A DNA stretch of 50,477 nt from Sphingopyxis flava (GTDB lineage: Bacteria > Pseudomonadota > Alphaproteobacteria > Sphingomonadales > Sphingomonadaceae): positions 1 through 50,477 of the forward strand of contig NZ_FUYP01000025.1 in the NCBI RefSeq assembly GCF_900168005.1, in the 5' to 3' direction. Below, in pieces: positions 17,796 through 24,493 of the stretch. A model generated the notes under the pieces. That model ran no database searches, was not told the DNA's origin, and was given only the letters and a program-made list of their open reading frames with translations. The translations under genes and the position numbers were made by a program. Every line of letters begins with the position of its first letter. The stretch's first letter is position 1.

Positions 17796-18334
17796 TGCAT
17801 ATCCCTCGCTTGGACCTGCGATCGTCCGGCCCGACGCGCGGCGATCCGCCGTTCGAACCAGGCGCGGGTGTCGGCGCCGAATTCGCTCGGGGCTTTGCGT
17901 TCGACCCGTGCGCCGATATCGGCGAGCGTCTCGCTGGCCAGCGCATCGCGCATCGCTTTTTCCGCCTTGAGCATGACCGCGTGGATCGAGCAGACGCCCC
18001 GCGTCGCCCAGTCGGGCGCATCTCCCTCGAAGAGCGGACAGCGGGTCCGGATTTCCTGGCATTCGAACAGCGGTTTGCGGCCTTCGATCGCATCAATGAG
18101 TTCGAGTACGCTGATCGTCTCCGGAGACCGCGCGAGGCGATAGCCGCCACGTACGCCTTCGGCGGCAATAACGATTCCCGCCTTTTCGAGCTTTGCGAAA
18201 ATCTTCGCGGCAAAGGTCGGCGAGACGCCTTGAAACGTCGCGAGGTCGCGCGCGCTGCGCGGTGCCTCGCCCGCATCGATCAGGCCGAGCAGGCAATGAA
18301 GGCCATATTCCACGCTGGCGGTCAAATGTGCCAT
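17792..18334 (-). CDS. Rrf2-family regulator with three-cysteine cluster
   Basis: A 180-residue regulator of the IscR/NsrR/RirA group: winged helix at about 2-80 (TASVEYGLHCLLGLI, VSPTFAAKIFAKLEKAGIV, GVRGGYRLARSPETISVLELIDAIEG), then Cys92, Cys99 and Cys115 in FECQEIRTRC...GVCSIH. Three such cysteines bind a [2Fe-2S] or [4Fe-4S] cluster in family members, so it likely senses iron, oxygen, NO or redox state. The C-terminal tail (about 150-180) is longer than in IscR. The start at 18334 (MAHLTASVEYG) fits the family and lies directly after a promoter, so the message may be leaderless. It is the first gene of an operon with a FixJ regulator, a receiver and a kinase. Confidence 0.92.
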   Translation of the reverse strand: MAHLTASVEYGLHCLLGLIDAGEAPRSARDLATFQGVSPTFAAKIFAKLEKAGIVIAAEGVRGGYRLARSPETISVLELIDAIEGRKPLFECQEIRTRCPLFEGDAPDWATRGVCSIHAVMLKAEKAMRDALASETLADIGARVERKAPSEFGADTRAWFERRIAARRAGRSQVQARDMQ

Positions 18335-18341
18335 AACAAGG

Positions 18342-18394
18342 AGTATATTTATCCGCGTTTGACAGGGCAAGAAAATCCTTTCCTGCCCTGTCAA
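18342..18394 (-). promoter_or_regulatory. Promoter of the Rrf2 operon overlapped by a long palindrome
   Basis: On the minus strand TTGCCC (plus 18365-18370) and TATACT (plus 18342-18347) are separated by exactly 17 bases, a good sigma-70-like pair. Only 7 bases separate the -10 box from the Rrf2 ATG, so transcription would begin at or next to the start codon. A perfect 11-base inverted repeat, TTGACAGGGCA at 18359-18369 and TGCCCTGTCAA at 18384-18394, covers the -35 box; an inner GAAA/TTTC pair adds four more stem pairs. This could be an operator for the Rrf2 protein itself or a terminator hairpin for the gene upstream. Confidence 0.6.
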
Positions 18395-18436
18395 TGATTT
18401 GCGCCTTTTCACGCCGGATGCGGGCGAGGCCTGGCG

Positions 18437-19048
18437 TCAGAAATGCCAGGCGATGCCTGCCAGGACCTGATGCCGATCCCATTTTGTGCCGCCGCCGCCA
18501 AGGTCGCTGTATCGATATTCCACGCGTGCGGAGACCCGGTCGGTTACGGCACGTTCGACGCCTCCACCGACCGACCAGCCATCAAGATTATCCTTGCCGC
18601 GGCGGGGCCCCTCCAGGTCGAGAATGCGCACGGCCGTCCGGACATTCTCATAGCCGCCGCGCGCGTAGACCAGCGTCTTGCCGGTAACGAGATAGCCCGC
18701 GCGAAGCCCAAGATCGAAACCATATTCGGGATTGATTGCGGCGGACGCATCTTTTTGCGAGCGGGCGAGGCCATCGTCGAAACCGAAATTGACCGCCCCT
18801 TCTGCCGACAGCACGACGCCGGCGGCCGGCTGGATATTGTAGCCGACGAAGATGCCGGCGGTTGCGGAATCGCGCTTGTCGCCGATGCGGGCGGTGCCGA
18901 GATCGGTATCGACCGGTCCGAGCTTATTCTGACTCCAGCCGGCCTGCGCGCCGACATAGGGCCCCTCGAACGTCTGTGCGGCAGCCGGCACTGCGATTCC
19001 GGCGGCCAGGGCTGCGCCGAGGGAGAGATGGAGAGCGAGATGTTTCAC
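18437..19048 (-). CDS. Outer-membrane beta-barrel protein (OmpA/Omp25-like)
   Basis: A 203-residue protein with a signal peptide (MKHLALHLSLGAALAAGIAVPAAAQ, cleavage after AAAQ near residue 25). The mature part has alternating hydrophobic/polar strands (EGPYVGAQAGWSQ, ATAGIFVGYNIQ, FDLGLRAGYLV, LVYARGGYENV, WSVGGGVERAV, RVEYRYSDL) and ends in HF with a terminal aromatic, as outer-membrane barrels do. GTG at 19048 is the start, with AAAAGGAAAC upstream. About eight strands fit the length. Function is probably structural or in surface stability; no enzyme motif is seen. The palindrome at 18359-18394 lies 40-80 bases after its stop and might end its transcript. Confidence 0.88.
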   Translation of the reverse strand: MKHLALHLSLGAALAAGIAVPAAAQTFEGPYVGAQAGWSQNKLGPVDTDLGTARIGDKRDSATAGIFVGYNIQPAAGVVLSAEGAVNFGFDDGLARSQKDASAAINPEYGFDLGLRAGYLVTGKTLVYARGGYENVRTAVRILDLEGPRRGKDNLDGWSVGGGVERAVTDRVSARVEYRYSDLGGGGTKWDRHQVLAGIAWHF

Positions 19049-19129
19049 GGGTCTGTTTCCTTTTAGCTCTTTGAGAAAAATGGGCGCGCGCGGACGGGGG
19101 GAGGGGGGACGGGCCGCGCGCGCCCTGGG

Positions 19130-19555
19130 TCAGGCCGCTTTCCGACGTGGAGGCAGAAAGTTGCCCTCGATGCCGCCCGGCCAGGGCGTCACCGTTTCAC
19201 CGGCAACCATCCAGGTGCCGGAATCCTTGCGCAGACGAAGCTCGTACATCGCCGGCGGCGCCTCGGGGCTCATCCGGCGGTAGAGAATTGCCGTCGCGTG
19301 GTCGCCCTGTTGCTCGACGTGAAGCACGCGATGCTCGGTCGAGAGCGGCTCTTCGCCGGCGTCGCGGCGCGCGCGGAATTCGGCGATGGAATCGTCGCGC
19401 CGCACCCGGGTCACCTGGCCGTCGCCGCCCAGAACGAGGAAGGTCTGGTCGGGCGTATAAAGCTTTTCCATGCCTTCGATGTCATATGCGCTGCCGACAT
19501 GGACGACGTCGTGGATCAGCGCGGCGATGGCGGGGTCGATTTGTGTGTCGGTCAT
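19130..19555 (-). CDS. SnoaL-like / NTF2-fold protein
   Basis: A 141-residue protein starting MTDTQIDPAIAALIHDVVHVGSAYDIEGMEKLYTPDQTF. The pattern of an N-terminal helix, LYTPDQTFLV, then paired strands (EHRVLHVEQQGDHATAILYRRM, MYELRLRKDSGTWMVAGETVTPWPG) fits the NTF2-like cone fold used by SnoaL-type cyclases, isomerases and many proteins of unknown role. ATG 19555 is preceded by GGAAAG; a TTG start at 19582 overlapping the SDR stop is possible. It lies just downstream of the SDR gene on the same strand and is probably co-transcribed. Its substrate cannot be inferred. Confidence 0.8.
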   Translation of the reverse strand: MTDTQIDPAIAALIHDVVHVGSAYDIEGMEKLYTPDQTFLVLGGDGQVTRVRRDDSIAEFRARRDAGEEPLSTEHRVLHVEQQGDHATAILYRRMSPEAPPAMYELRLRKDSGTWMVAGETVTPWPGGIEGNFLPPRRKAA

Positions 19556-19578
19556 TTCAAAGTCTTTCCAATGAGGGT

Positions 19579-20328
19579 TCAAAGCAGCGCCATGCCGCCA
19601 TCGACGCGCAGATTGATGCCGGTGACGAAGCTGCTGGCGTCGGAAGCGAGGAACAAGGCAGCGCGGGCAAGTTCCATCGGCTGGCCAAGGCGCCCAAGCG
19701 GGATCGCGCCCGTCATCATCTCGGCAAAAGCCTCGCGATCTTCAGGCGCAACGCCGAGCTTCCCAAGAATTTCGGTCTCGGTCGGTCCTGGGCTCAGCAT
19801 GTTAACGCGGATACGCCGCGCCTTGAACTCAAGCGCCCAGCTCCGCGCAAAGGCACCGATCGCAGCCTTGCTGCCGGCATAGACGGCGTGGCCGTCGAGT
19901 ACCTTCTCGCTTGCGAGCGAGCCGACGAGGATGATCGATCCGCCGTCCTGAAGCACGGGAGCAATCGCCTGGACCCCGAAAAAGGTACCGCGAGCGTTGA
20001 TGGCGAACTGTTCGTCATATTCGGCCTCGGAGACCTCGGCCGACGGGGTGATCGTGTTGACCCCCGCATTCGCCATATAGATGTCAGCGCCACCAAAACG
20101 TTCTCGAACGAAGTCGGCGACCTCGGCGTGATGCGCCGGATCGGCGACATCGCCGCGGATTGCGGTCGCGGCAGAGCCGATGGAACGGACCGCCTCATCG
20201 AGGGCGTCCTGGCGCCGCCCGCTGATCAGCACTTGCGCACCGTGTTCGGCAAGGAGCCTGGCGCTCGCAAGCCCGATGCCGCTGTTGCCGCCGGTGATCA
20301 CGGCGACCTTTCCCTTCATATTTGTCAT
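19579..20328 (-). CDS. SDR-family NAD(P)-dependent oxidoreductase
   Basis: A 249-residue classical short-chain dehydrogenase: cofactor motif TGGNSGIG (12-19), NAG (87-89), catalytic Ser137, Tyr150 and Lys154 (YAGSK), and the C-terminal FLASDASSFVTGINLRVDGG. GRR at 37-39 after the second strand points to NADPH preference. It interconverts an alcohol and a ketone, substrate unknown. AAGGTGG precedes the ATG. A LysR regulator is encoded divergently 98 bases away, and the SnoaL-like gene follows directly, so the two enzymes are probably under LysR control. Confidence 0.94.
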   Translation of the reverse strand: MTNMKGKVAVITGGNSGIGLASARLLAEHGAQVLISGRRQDALDEAVRSIGSAATAIRGDVADPAHHAEVADFVRERFGGADIYMANAGVNTITPSAEVSEAEYDEQFAINARGTFFGVQAIAPVLQDGGSIILVGSLASEKVLDGHAVYAGSKAAIGAFARSWALEFKARRIRVNMLSPGPTETEILGKLGVAPEDREAFAEMMTGAIPLGRLGQPMELARAALFLASDASSFVTGINLRVDGGMALL

Positions 20329-20387
20329 AATCCACCTTGCTTGTTGAAGACGGAGATGGATTTGGCTTTTCCCTCCCGGAAGATTAG

Positions 20388-20403
20388 TGTGGACATGAGC
20401 ACA
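20388..20403. promoter_or_regulatory. Candidate LysR binding site
   Basis: A dyad TGTG-N8-CACA lies 24 bases before the LysR start and 60 bases before the SDR start, in the only gap between these divergent genes. LysR proteins normally bind such short imperfect dyads upstream of their own gene. The short arms make chance occurrence possible. Confidence 0.35.
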
Positions 20404-20426
20404 TTATCTTTTCCAAAAACTATCGA

Positions 20427-21320
20427 ATGAATGGCGGAAGCGAATCGTCGACCAGCCTTCACGCTTTCGTTCGCGCGGTGGAGGCGGGGTCCTTCAGCGC
20501 GGCGGCGCGGATTGCCGGGACGACCCCGTCGGCAGTATCGAAGAGCGTCGAGCGGCTCGAACAGCGGCTTGGAACGAAGCTTTTCCTTCGCTCGACCCGT
20601 GCACTTGTGCTCACCGTCGATGGCGCCGCCTATTATGAGCGCGTCGCGCCGTTGCTGCGCGCCCTCGCCGAGGCCGGCGACGTGTTGAGCGGTGCCGATC
20701 GCGCGCGCGGCCTCCTCCGTATCAGCCTGCCGGGCGTCGTTGGACCTGCGCTCGTCGAGGGGATCGCCCGCGACTTCATGCCGCGACATCCCGAGATGAA
20801 AATCGATATCAGTATAACAGACCGCCATGTCGACCTGGTGCGCGAGGGCTTTGACGTGGCTTTGCGGGTAGGTGAAGTCGAGGATGTCGACTGGATGGTT
20901 CGGCGCCTCGCAACCCTGCCGTTGGTTCTCGTTGCGGCGCCGGAATGGGTCGAGCGCGTAGGCCCTCCGGTCACGCGGGAAGCGCTCGCAAGCCTTCCGC
21001 ACATCCGTTACCGCCTGGGCGGGCGGGCTTATCCGATCCGCTTTGCGGACGGCAGCGACCTGCTTCCCGAGGGGGTTATGGATACGGATTCGGGGCAGGC
21101 GATGCGGATCGCGGCGCTCGGCGGCATTGGAGTTGCACAGCTCCTTCGCCTTGCGGTCGCCGACGACCTGGCGTCCGGGCGGCTTGTCGAGGTCTTTCCG
21201 CAAGACAGGCTTGTACCGGTCCCGGTCCAGGCGCTGCATGCCTTCGGCCGCCTTGCTCCGCTGCGTGTGCAATTGTTCACGGACTTTCTCGCCCGGATGC
21301 TGGCTCCCCACTCGGTTTGA
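20427..21320 (+). CDS. LysR-family transcriptional regulator
   Basis: A 297-residue regulator of the LysR crgA/aaeR-like subgroup. The winged helix is at about 8-67 (LHAFVRAVEAGSFSAAARIAGTTPSAVSKSVERLEQRLGTKLFLRSTRALVLT is spread over this span). The effector domain (about 92-295) shows LLRISLPGVVGPALVEGIARDF and VDLVREGFDVALRVGEVEDVDW. It is divergent from the SDR gene and most likely controls it. The effector is unknown. The start is ATG 20427, which places the helix-turn-helix at the usual distance. Confidence 0.94.
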   Translation: MNGGSESSTSLHAFVRAVEAGSFSAAARIAGTTPSAVSKSVERLEQRLGTKLFLRSTRALVLTVDGAAYYERVAPLLRALAEAGDVLSGADRARGLLRISLPGVVGPALVEGIARDFMPRHPEMKIDISITDRHVDLVREGFDVALRVGEVEDVDWMVRRLATLPLVLVAAPEWVERVGPPVTREALASLPHIRYRLGGRAYPIRFADGSDLLPEGVMDTDSGQAMRIAALGGIGVAQLLRLAVADDLASGRLVEVFPQDRLVPVPVQALHAFGRLAPLRVQLFTDFLARMLAPHSV

Positions 21321-21461
21321 TCGACCTGTAGCGAACGGCAGTGCTGGTCTGGCCATGTGGTGCATGTCGAACCTTTCCGAGTTCTGCAGGGAGGAGGTCG
21401 AGGGCGCGCGTTCGAGCAATTCTGCGGATACGCGCCCTCTGTGGTGAGCCTTGGTGGGCGA

Positions 21462-22376
21462 TCAGAAATCCCAGAAGGCGGCGACCCAGCGGAAAGCGTC
21501 GCCGTCGACGGCAACGCGGCCAACCGATGGGAAGGGAAGGTGCGTGGCGACAAGATATTCGCCGCTTGCCGCAGCCTCCTCCAAGAGACGAACCCGTACA
21601 CGGACCGATTCCTCGGGGTCGTGCTCAAAGCCGTTGTGCCAGTCAGGGTGGTCGAACCCGACAGGGAACAGGGCATCTCCGGCAAAAGTCAGGCGCTCGC
21701 CTTCCGACGCGACGTGCACGACGCAGTGCCCCGGCGTGTGTCCGCCCGTCAGCTTTGCCACGACGCCCGGCGCCACTTCACATTCATCGTCGAAGGCCAG
21801 GATATTGTCGGCGTAGGCATCGATGAACTGCGTCGCGGTCCTACGGAGGACCTCGGGGACAGGGTTCGGCATCGCGGTCTGTTCGAAATCCGGAGTCTGC
21901 CAGAAGGCGATTTCGGTGGCCGTGACATGGATGCGCACGTTCGGATTCAGACGGCGTTTCACGTCCTCGACGAGGAGACCGCCGACATGGTCCATGTGCA
22001 TATGGGTGATGATGATGTCGGTGACCGACGCGAGATCGATACCCGCCGCCTTCAGCCGCTTGGGGAACTGGCCTGCGCGCGGGAAGCCGGGGAACTGGCC
22101 TCCCAGACCCGCATCGACCAGAATAACCTTGTCGCCGCTACGCAGCACGAGGACGTTCAATGCCCAGTCGAACATGTCAGGGCCAACGAACATGTCCTTG
22201 AACCATTGAGCGCGAACGTCCGGGTCCACATTGGTGGCCATCGTTTCGGTCGGCAATGGCAGCACGCCGTCGCTGACAACAAGCACGTCAATCTCGCCGA
22301 CCCGCAGCGCATAACGCGACGGTACGAGTTCCTCGAAGCCCTCTTTCTCAGGCTTTGCAATAGTGTCCGGTTTCAT
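21462..22376 (-). CDS. Metallo-beta-lactamase-fold hydrolase
   Basis: A 304-residue MBL-fold enzyme with metal motif THMHMDHVGG (His125, His127, Asp129, His130), GGHTPGHC (third His ligand), FAGDALFP (bridging Asp) and a late His in THLPFPSVG. VDAGLGG before the motif is typical. GGAGG 8 bases upstream of ATG 22376 defines the start. There is no signal peptide. The family includes lactonases, glyoxalase II-like and alkylsulfatase-like hydrolases; the THLPFPSVGR ending is common among AttM/MBL-type hydrolases, but I would not assign quorum-quenching activity from this. It is convergent with the LysR gene. Confidence 0.9.
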   Translation of the reverse strand: MKPDTIAKPEKEGFEELVPSRYALRVGEIDVLVVSDGVLPLPTETMATNVDPDVRAQWFKDMFVGPDMFDWALNVLVLRSGDKVILVDAGLGGQFPGFPRAGQFPKRLKAAGIDLASVTDIIITHMHMDHVGGLLVEDVKRRLNPNVRIHVTATEIAFWQTPDFEQTAMPNPVPEVLRRTATQFIDAYADNILAFDDECEVAPGVVAKLTGGHTPGHCVVHVASEGERLTFAGDALFPVGFDHPDWHNGFEHDPEESVRVRVRLLEEAAASGEYLVATHLPFPSVGRVAVDGDAFRWVAAFWDF

Positions 22377-22629
22377 ATCTGGATCCTCCAAAGAGCCGTT
22401 TCAGTCACGACACCCCGGAAGCTATGGAACTGGCCTCTTTCGGTCGATTGGATGGAGGGACCAGGCCGAATATACTATAGGATAGGTCTCATTGCCGAGA
22501 TCGCGAGGGTGCCTTCGCGAGGGGAATATGCCGGCCCCCTCGCGCATGGGCTCATCCGGTACAAGCTCCGCCTATCGTCCTGCCAAGCGCAACGCGGCTG
22601 GGCAGGGAAAGGCTGACGGCAGTCTTGAC

Positions 22630-22890
22630 CACGAACGCGACATCGAACCGCATTTCCCGGTGTCGGCAGACCTCCCGATCCGATGGGACCCTCGAGCGCT
22701 CAGCCTTCGTGTTTGACCACGAGCGTGACCAATATAGCTGTCCAGGTGGCCTCAGACGCATTCTCCGGCTCGACCGGTTGCAATTACGTGGCCCCGACGG
22801 CGCCCGCGGCGAGTTCCACTTCTCAGCAGCAGCCCAAAACCTCCGCAAAATGGCTAAGATCATCCCATGCCGCTGTCAGCGCCTAAAGAA
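22630..22890 (+). pseudogene. IS1182-family transposase remnant, frameshifted and internally deleted
   Basis: Pieces of one transposase appear in order but in two frames. First DHERDIEPHFPV (22630-22665), then after a shift RSDGTLERSAFVFDHERDQYSCPGG (about 22676-22750), matching the IEPHIPV...DGTF...F.YD..RD.Y.CP.G stretch of IS1182-type DDE transposases. Directly after it comes RILRLDRLQLRGPDGARGEFHF and AQNLRKMAKIIP, which belongs to the far C terminus (QGLRR..LRLRGL..V..EF.L.A.A.NLRKL). The central and N-terminal parts are missing. The debris marks the left border of the accessory island. Confidence 0.75.
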
Positions 22891-23061
22891 GTGTGCCGAC
22901 GCTCGCCGGCGCCGCCCGCTTCTATCAAATGCGTACTTTTTCAGCAGCATCGGTCGAGAGCTGTTGGTTGAGTCGGGGGCGGTTCGAACGTCAGCTCTTC
23001 TCGGGTCTTCTCCTGAGGCGTCCGTCGGCGCCCGGCCATGATCGCTCTTGCATTACACATA

Positions 23062-23085
23062 TTCTGACGCCATATAGCGTCAGAA
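23062..23085. promoter_or_regulatory. Palindromic operator of the toxin-antitoxin pair
   Basis: Perfect 9-base arms TTCTGACGC (23062-23070) and GCGTCAGAA (23077-23085) flank the centre CATATA. The site ends 22 bases before the antitoxin start. TTGCAT at 23048-23053 could be a -35 box, with the AT-rich centre of the palindrome acting as the -10 region, so a bound antitoxin would block the promoter, as in other autoregulated Xre/RES operons. Confidence 0.75.
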
Positions 23086-23107
23086 GTTGAGGCGAAAGGA
23101 AAGTCAG

Positions 23108-23458
23108 ATGGGCTTGGCACAATATGCGGATGGCGGGCTCTTCGCTCCCAGCAAGATCGCCAAAGCATTGCGCACGACCAGCGAAGAAGTCGCCCGTTCA
23201 GCTGGCCTTGGCCGCGACGCTGTTCAACGCAAAGATCGAGTGCGCTCGGACAAAACCCAGCGCCGACTGCGTGAACTCGTCGAGATACTCAACAAAGTCC
23301 GCGGCCGTTTTGGCTCGGAGCTGATGGCTTACGCCTGGTATCGATCTGAGCCCCTGCCGGGCTTCTCAGGCCAGACACCCATGCAACTCGTCCGAGAAGG
23401 GCGGGCGGACGAAGTGCTCGAATACATCGACGCTGTCGATGCCGGCGTTTACGCCTGA
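23108..23458 (+). CDS. Xre/MbcA/ParS-type antitoxin
   Basis: A 116-residue protein. The N-terminal half is Xre-like (LFAPSKIAKALRTTSEEVARSAGLGRDAVQRKDRVRS) and the C-terminal half is the MbcA/ParS toxin-binding domain (RRLRELVEILNKVRGRFGSELMAYAWYRSEPLPGFSGQTPMQLVREGRADEVLEYID, spread over residues 56-110). The usual motif W-Y/F-x-x-x-x-L-P-x-F-x-G-x-T-P is present. It should neutralise the adjacent RES toxin and repress the operon through the palindrome upstream. ATG 23108 has AAGGAAAG ahead of it. Fourteen bases separate it from the toxin start. Confidence 0.92.
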   Translation: MGLAQYADGGLFAPSKIAKALRTTSEEVARSAGLGRDAVQRKDRVRSDKTQRRLRELVEILNKVRGRFGSELMAYAWYRSEPLPGFSGQTPMQLVREGRADEVLEYIDAVDAGVYA

Positions 23459-23472
23459 TCCTGATCTCCTCC

Positions 23473-23973
23473 GTGCACTATCAAGGCAAGCTTTTTCGGG
23501 CCTTAAACCCGGTCTATGCGCGCGATCCTCTATCGGGTCGGGGCGCAGAACGCTATGGCGGCCGCTTCAACGCCAAAGGCCTTCCAGCCCTTTACACTGC
23601 AACTTCGGCGATAACTGCCCTACGCGAAGCGAACCAGATCGGCGACTTGCAACCAACCACGCTCGTTTCCTATTTGACTGACGTCGAAAATGTCTTCGAC
23701 GGACGAGATGAAGTCGCGCTCGGCGCCTACGCAATGACGCCTGCGGGTCTTGCGGATCCAAGCTGGCGCGACCAAGAAAAGAAACTCGGCAAGGCACCTA
23801 CCCAGGCTTTCGCAGAAACTCTCATTGCCGAAGGTCACCACGGTTTGCTCGTGCCCAGCTTCGTGCGCGGAGCGAGAGCCGATGACCTGAATCTCGTACT
23901 CTGGAAATGGGGTCCGGACCTTCCAGCCCAGCTTATTCTCATCGACGACGACGATCGACTAAGTCGAATTTAG
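23473..23973 (+). CDS. RES-domain toxin (NAD+-degrading type)
   Basis: A 166-residue RES protein. The conserved residues giving the family its name can be seen: Arg in LFRALNP (residues 7-13), Tyr/Arg in ERYGGRFN (about 27-34), Glu in TALREANQ, and Ser in VPSFVRG, followed by LNLVLWKW. RES toxins of the Xre-RES class deplete NAD+ in the cell and arrest growth. GTG 23473 gives the expected N terminus MHYQGKLFRALNPVYA. It is the second gene of the pair; its stop is directly followed by a broken AraC gene. Confidence 0.93.
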   Translation: MHYQGKLFRALNPVYARDPLSGRGAERYGGRFNAKGLPALYTATSAITALREANQIGDLQPTTLVSYLTDVENVFDGRDEVALGAYAMTPAGLADPSWRDQEKKLGKAPTQAFAETLIAEGHHGLLVPSFVRGARADDLNLVLWKWGPDLPAQLILIDDDDRLSRI

Positions 23974-23989
23974 CTTCAGGCTGCCTTCG

Positions 23990-24158
23990 ACTCTTCGAAA
24001 CCCCGATCGGCTATCTCACGCGCTGGCGGATGATGCTGGCGGGCGAGCAGTTGATCCATGGTTCCGAGCATGCGTTAAATACCGCCTTCTGGCGAACCAT
24101 GGGATGTTCGCCGCGGCGCTATGCCCGCGAGGCGGTAGCGGTGACAGGAGCCTCTTGA
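23990..24158 (+). pseudogene. AraC-family regulator, C-terminal fragment
   Basis: About 55 codons encode ETPIGYLTRWRMMLAGEQL followed by SEHALNTAFWRTMGCSPRRYAR, which are the two halves of the AraC/XylS DNA-binding domain (P..YL.RWRM..A...L and S.SAFNRAFKR..G.SP..YR). The linker with the second helix-turn-helix start is deleted between them, and the whole N-terminal part is missing. It begins 17 bases after the RES toxin stop, so the toxin-antitoxin pair may have been inserted into or next to this gene. Confidence 0.78.
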
Positions 24159-24493
24159 TCCGCGCCGCCCAGCGCCGGTTTCTTCCTGCGCTGCAAACTT
24201 GCCGCTTGTTGTGCCTTGTCTCGGGACGTCGCTTTGCATCCCAGCCCCTTTTCGAACAGTTTCGCAGTAGCTAGTCCGTGTTGCGAAAGGAGTTGCCGCC
24301 ATGCTTGGCGCGAGCCGGACCAGCAAAGCGGGCGATTGCTTTCGACCTGGTCAACGACGATTTCGCGCACGCGCTCGGCATCTGGTCGCGCTGCCTCCAT
24401 GCGCGCTTGCCCTGGCTCGTCTGGCCATGGCTTTGAGACACGGCGGGCCGGATAGGCTTGCCATCCCGCCCGCCGCCTTTCAGGGTGGAGCAC
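24159..24493. other. Intergenic region with possible gene debris
   Basis: No intact gene. One plus-strand frame contains a phrase that looks protein-like (AFDLVNDDFAHALGIWSR then LPWLVWPWL and a stop near 24435), but it has no start codon and I do not recognise it. It may be the tail of another broken gene. GGAG at 24486-24489 is the ribosome binding site of the next gene. Confidence 0.4.

Noticed and set aside
19147..20430. Plus-strand frame of 427 residues
   Set aside because: Opposite the SnoaL-like and SDR genes, arginine-rich, with no domain.
21462..22376. Quorum-quenching lactonase assignment for the MBL-fold protein
   Set aside because: The HxHxDH motif is shared by many MBL hydrolases; nothing in the sequence fixes the substrate.
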